A stretch of 8,388 nt of DNA. It comes from Pseudomonadota bacterium. GTDB lineage: Bacteria > Pseudomonadota > Gammaproteobacteria > Burkholderiales > Burkholderiaceae_C. The DNA lies in contig JAEZLX010000061.1 of the NCBI GenBank assembly GCA_023415035.1, positions 1 through 8,388 on the forward strand. The letters run 5' to 3'. Both the position numbers and the translations under genes were made by a program. Of the stretch, positions 8,053-8,388 are shown one piece after another. Below the pieces are notes generated by a model. It was given only the letters and a program-made list of their open reading frames with translations, did not search any database and was not told where the DNA came from. Every line of letters starts with the position of its first letter. Within the stretch, counting starts at the first letter, position 1.

Positions 8053-8388
8053 CCCGGCGTAGCGCCGAACAGGCGCCGGAACGCGGCGATGAAGGCCGAA
8101 GTGGAGTCGTAACCGCACCCGAGCCCGACCTCGGTCACGCTCTGGCCGGCCTGCAGCAGCGGCAGCGCCGCCATCAGGCGCGCCCGCTGGTACCACTGGC
8201 GAAAGCTCAGCTGCGTTTGCCGCTGGAACATGCGCCCCAGGGTGCGCACCGAAACGCCCAGCCGTTGCGCCCAATCCTGCATCGATGCCGGCTCGTCGGG
8301 GTGGTCCACCACCTGCTGGCACAGCCCCTGCAACCCGGCATCCGCCGGCCAGGGCAACTGCAGGTCGGCACGCGGCGCGGCATGGATC
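7989..8388 (-). CDS. AraC-family transcriptional regulator, C-terminal part (5' end beyond window edge)
   Basis: The frame is open to the right edge, so the N-terminus (probably a sensor domain) is outside; 132 codons plus the TGA remain. Counting from the edge, the AraC DNA-binding domain occupies about 17-115. The first helix-turn-helix is at 36-56 (QDWAQRLGVSVRTLGRMFQR) and the second at 83-107 with TEVGLGCGYDSTSAFIAAFR (85-104), followed by LFGATPGQ (106-113), the usual family ending. The tail (114-132) is low-complexity, rich in Pro, Ala and Ser. It does not resemble the regulator at 5991-7022 beyond the shared DNA-binding fold. The last 64 nt overlap the GST gene tail-to-tail. A TTG at 8357 could be read as a start but would leave only the DNA-binding domain; continuation past the edge is more likely. 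Its target is unknown; genes beyond the right edge are as likely as the GST gene. Confidence 0.88.
   Translation of the reverse strand, partial: IHAAPRADLQLPWPADAGLQGLCQQVVDHPDEPASMQDWAQRLGVSVRTLGRMFQRQTQLSFRQWYQRARLMAALPLLQAGQSVTEVGLGCGYDSTSAFIAAFRRLFGATPGQLLPATAPSSRPVAGTGSRP

Overview
The window looks like a piece of chromosome from a GC-rich betaproteobacterium, most likely Burkholderiales and possibly Comamonadaceae. This rests on the strong G/C bias at third codon positions, the style of the encoded proteins and the gene mix. I ran no database search, so the lineage is inferred. I see no rRNA, tRNA, CRISPR array, insertion sequence or phage gene.

Left part (1-5852, all on the minus strand): a tightly packed five-gene operon for leucine/isovalerate degradation. 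In transcription order it holds an AMP-forming acyl-CoA synthetase (4146-5852), the carboxyltransferase (beta) subunit of 3-methylcrotonyl-CoA carboxylase (2524-4131, liuB/mccB), a methylglutaconyl-CoA hydratase of the crotonase family (1728-2510, liuC), a small DUF4126 membrane protein (1087-1722), and the biotin carboxylase (alpha) subunit (1-1087, liuD/mccA), which runs off the left edge. Gaps are 14, 13 and 5 nt, and the last pair overlaps by one base (TGATG). The carboxylase turns 3-methylcrotonyl-CoA into 3-methylglutaconyl-CoA, and the hydratase makes HMG-CoA from that. The isovaleryl-CoA dehydrogenase (liuA) and HMG-CoA lyase (liuE) that complete the pathway are not in the window. liuE could lie beyond the left edge.

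Middle (5853-7022): a 138-nt divergent intergenic region with small repeats, then a plus-strand AraC-family regulator with an arabinose-binding-type N-terminal domain. Its position makes it the obvious candidate regulator of the operon.

Right part (7046-8388): a short glutaredoxin with a CPQC active site (minus) and a glutathione S-transferase family protein (plus) sit back to back across 74 nt. Each has a TANACT hexamer exactly 6 nt before its ATG and no Shine-Dalgarno sequence, which is the geometry expected of leaderless mRNAs. At the right edge is the C-terminal part of a second, unrelated AraC-family regulator (minus), whose 3' end overlaps the GST gene tail-to-tail by 64 nt.

Most of the window is ordinary metabolic chromosome. 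The points most worth checking are the membrane protein of unknown function inside the carboxylase operon, the paired leaderless-type starts, and control of a leucine operon by an AraC-type rather than a MerR/TetR-type regulator. I found no convincing evidence of a wholly new system.
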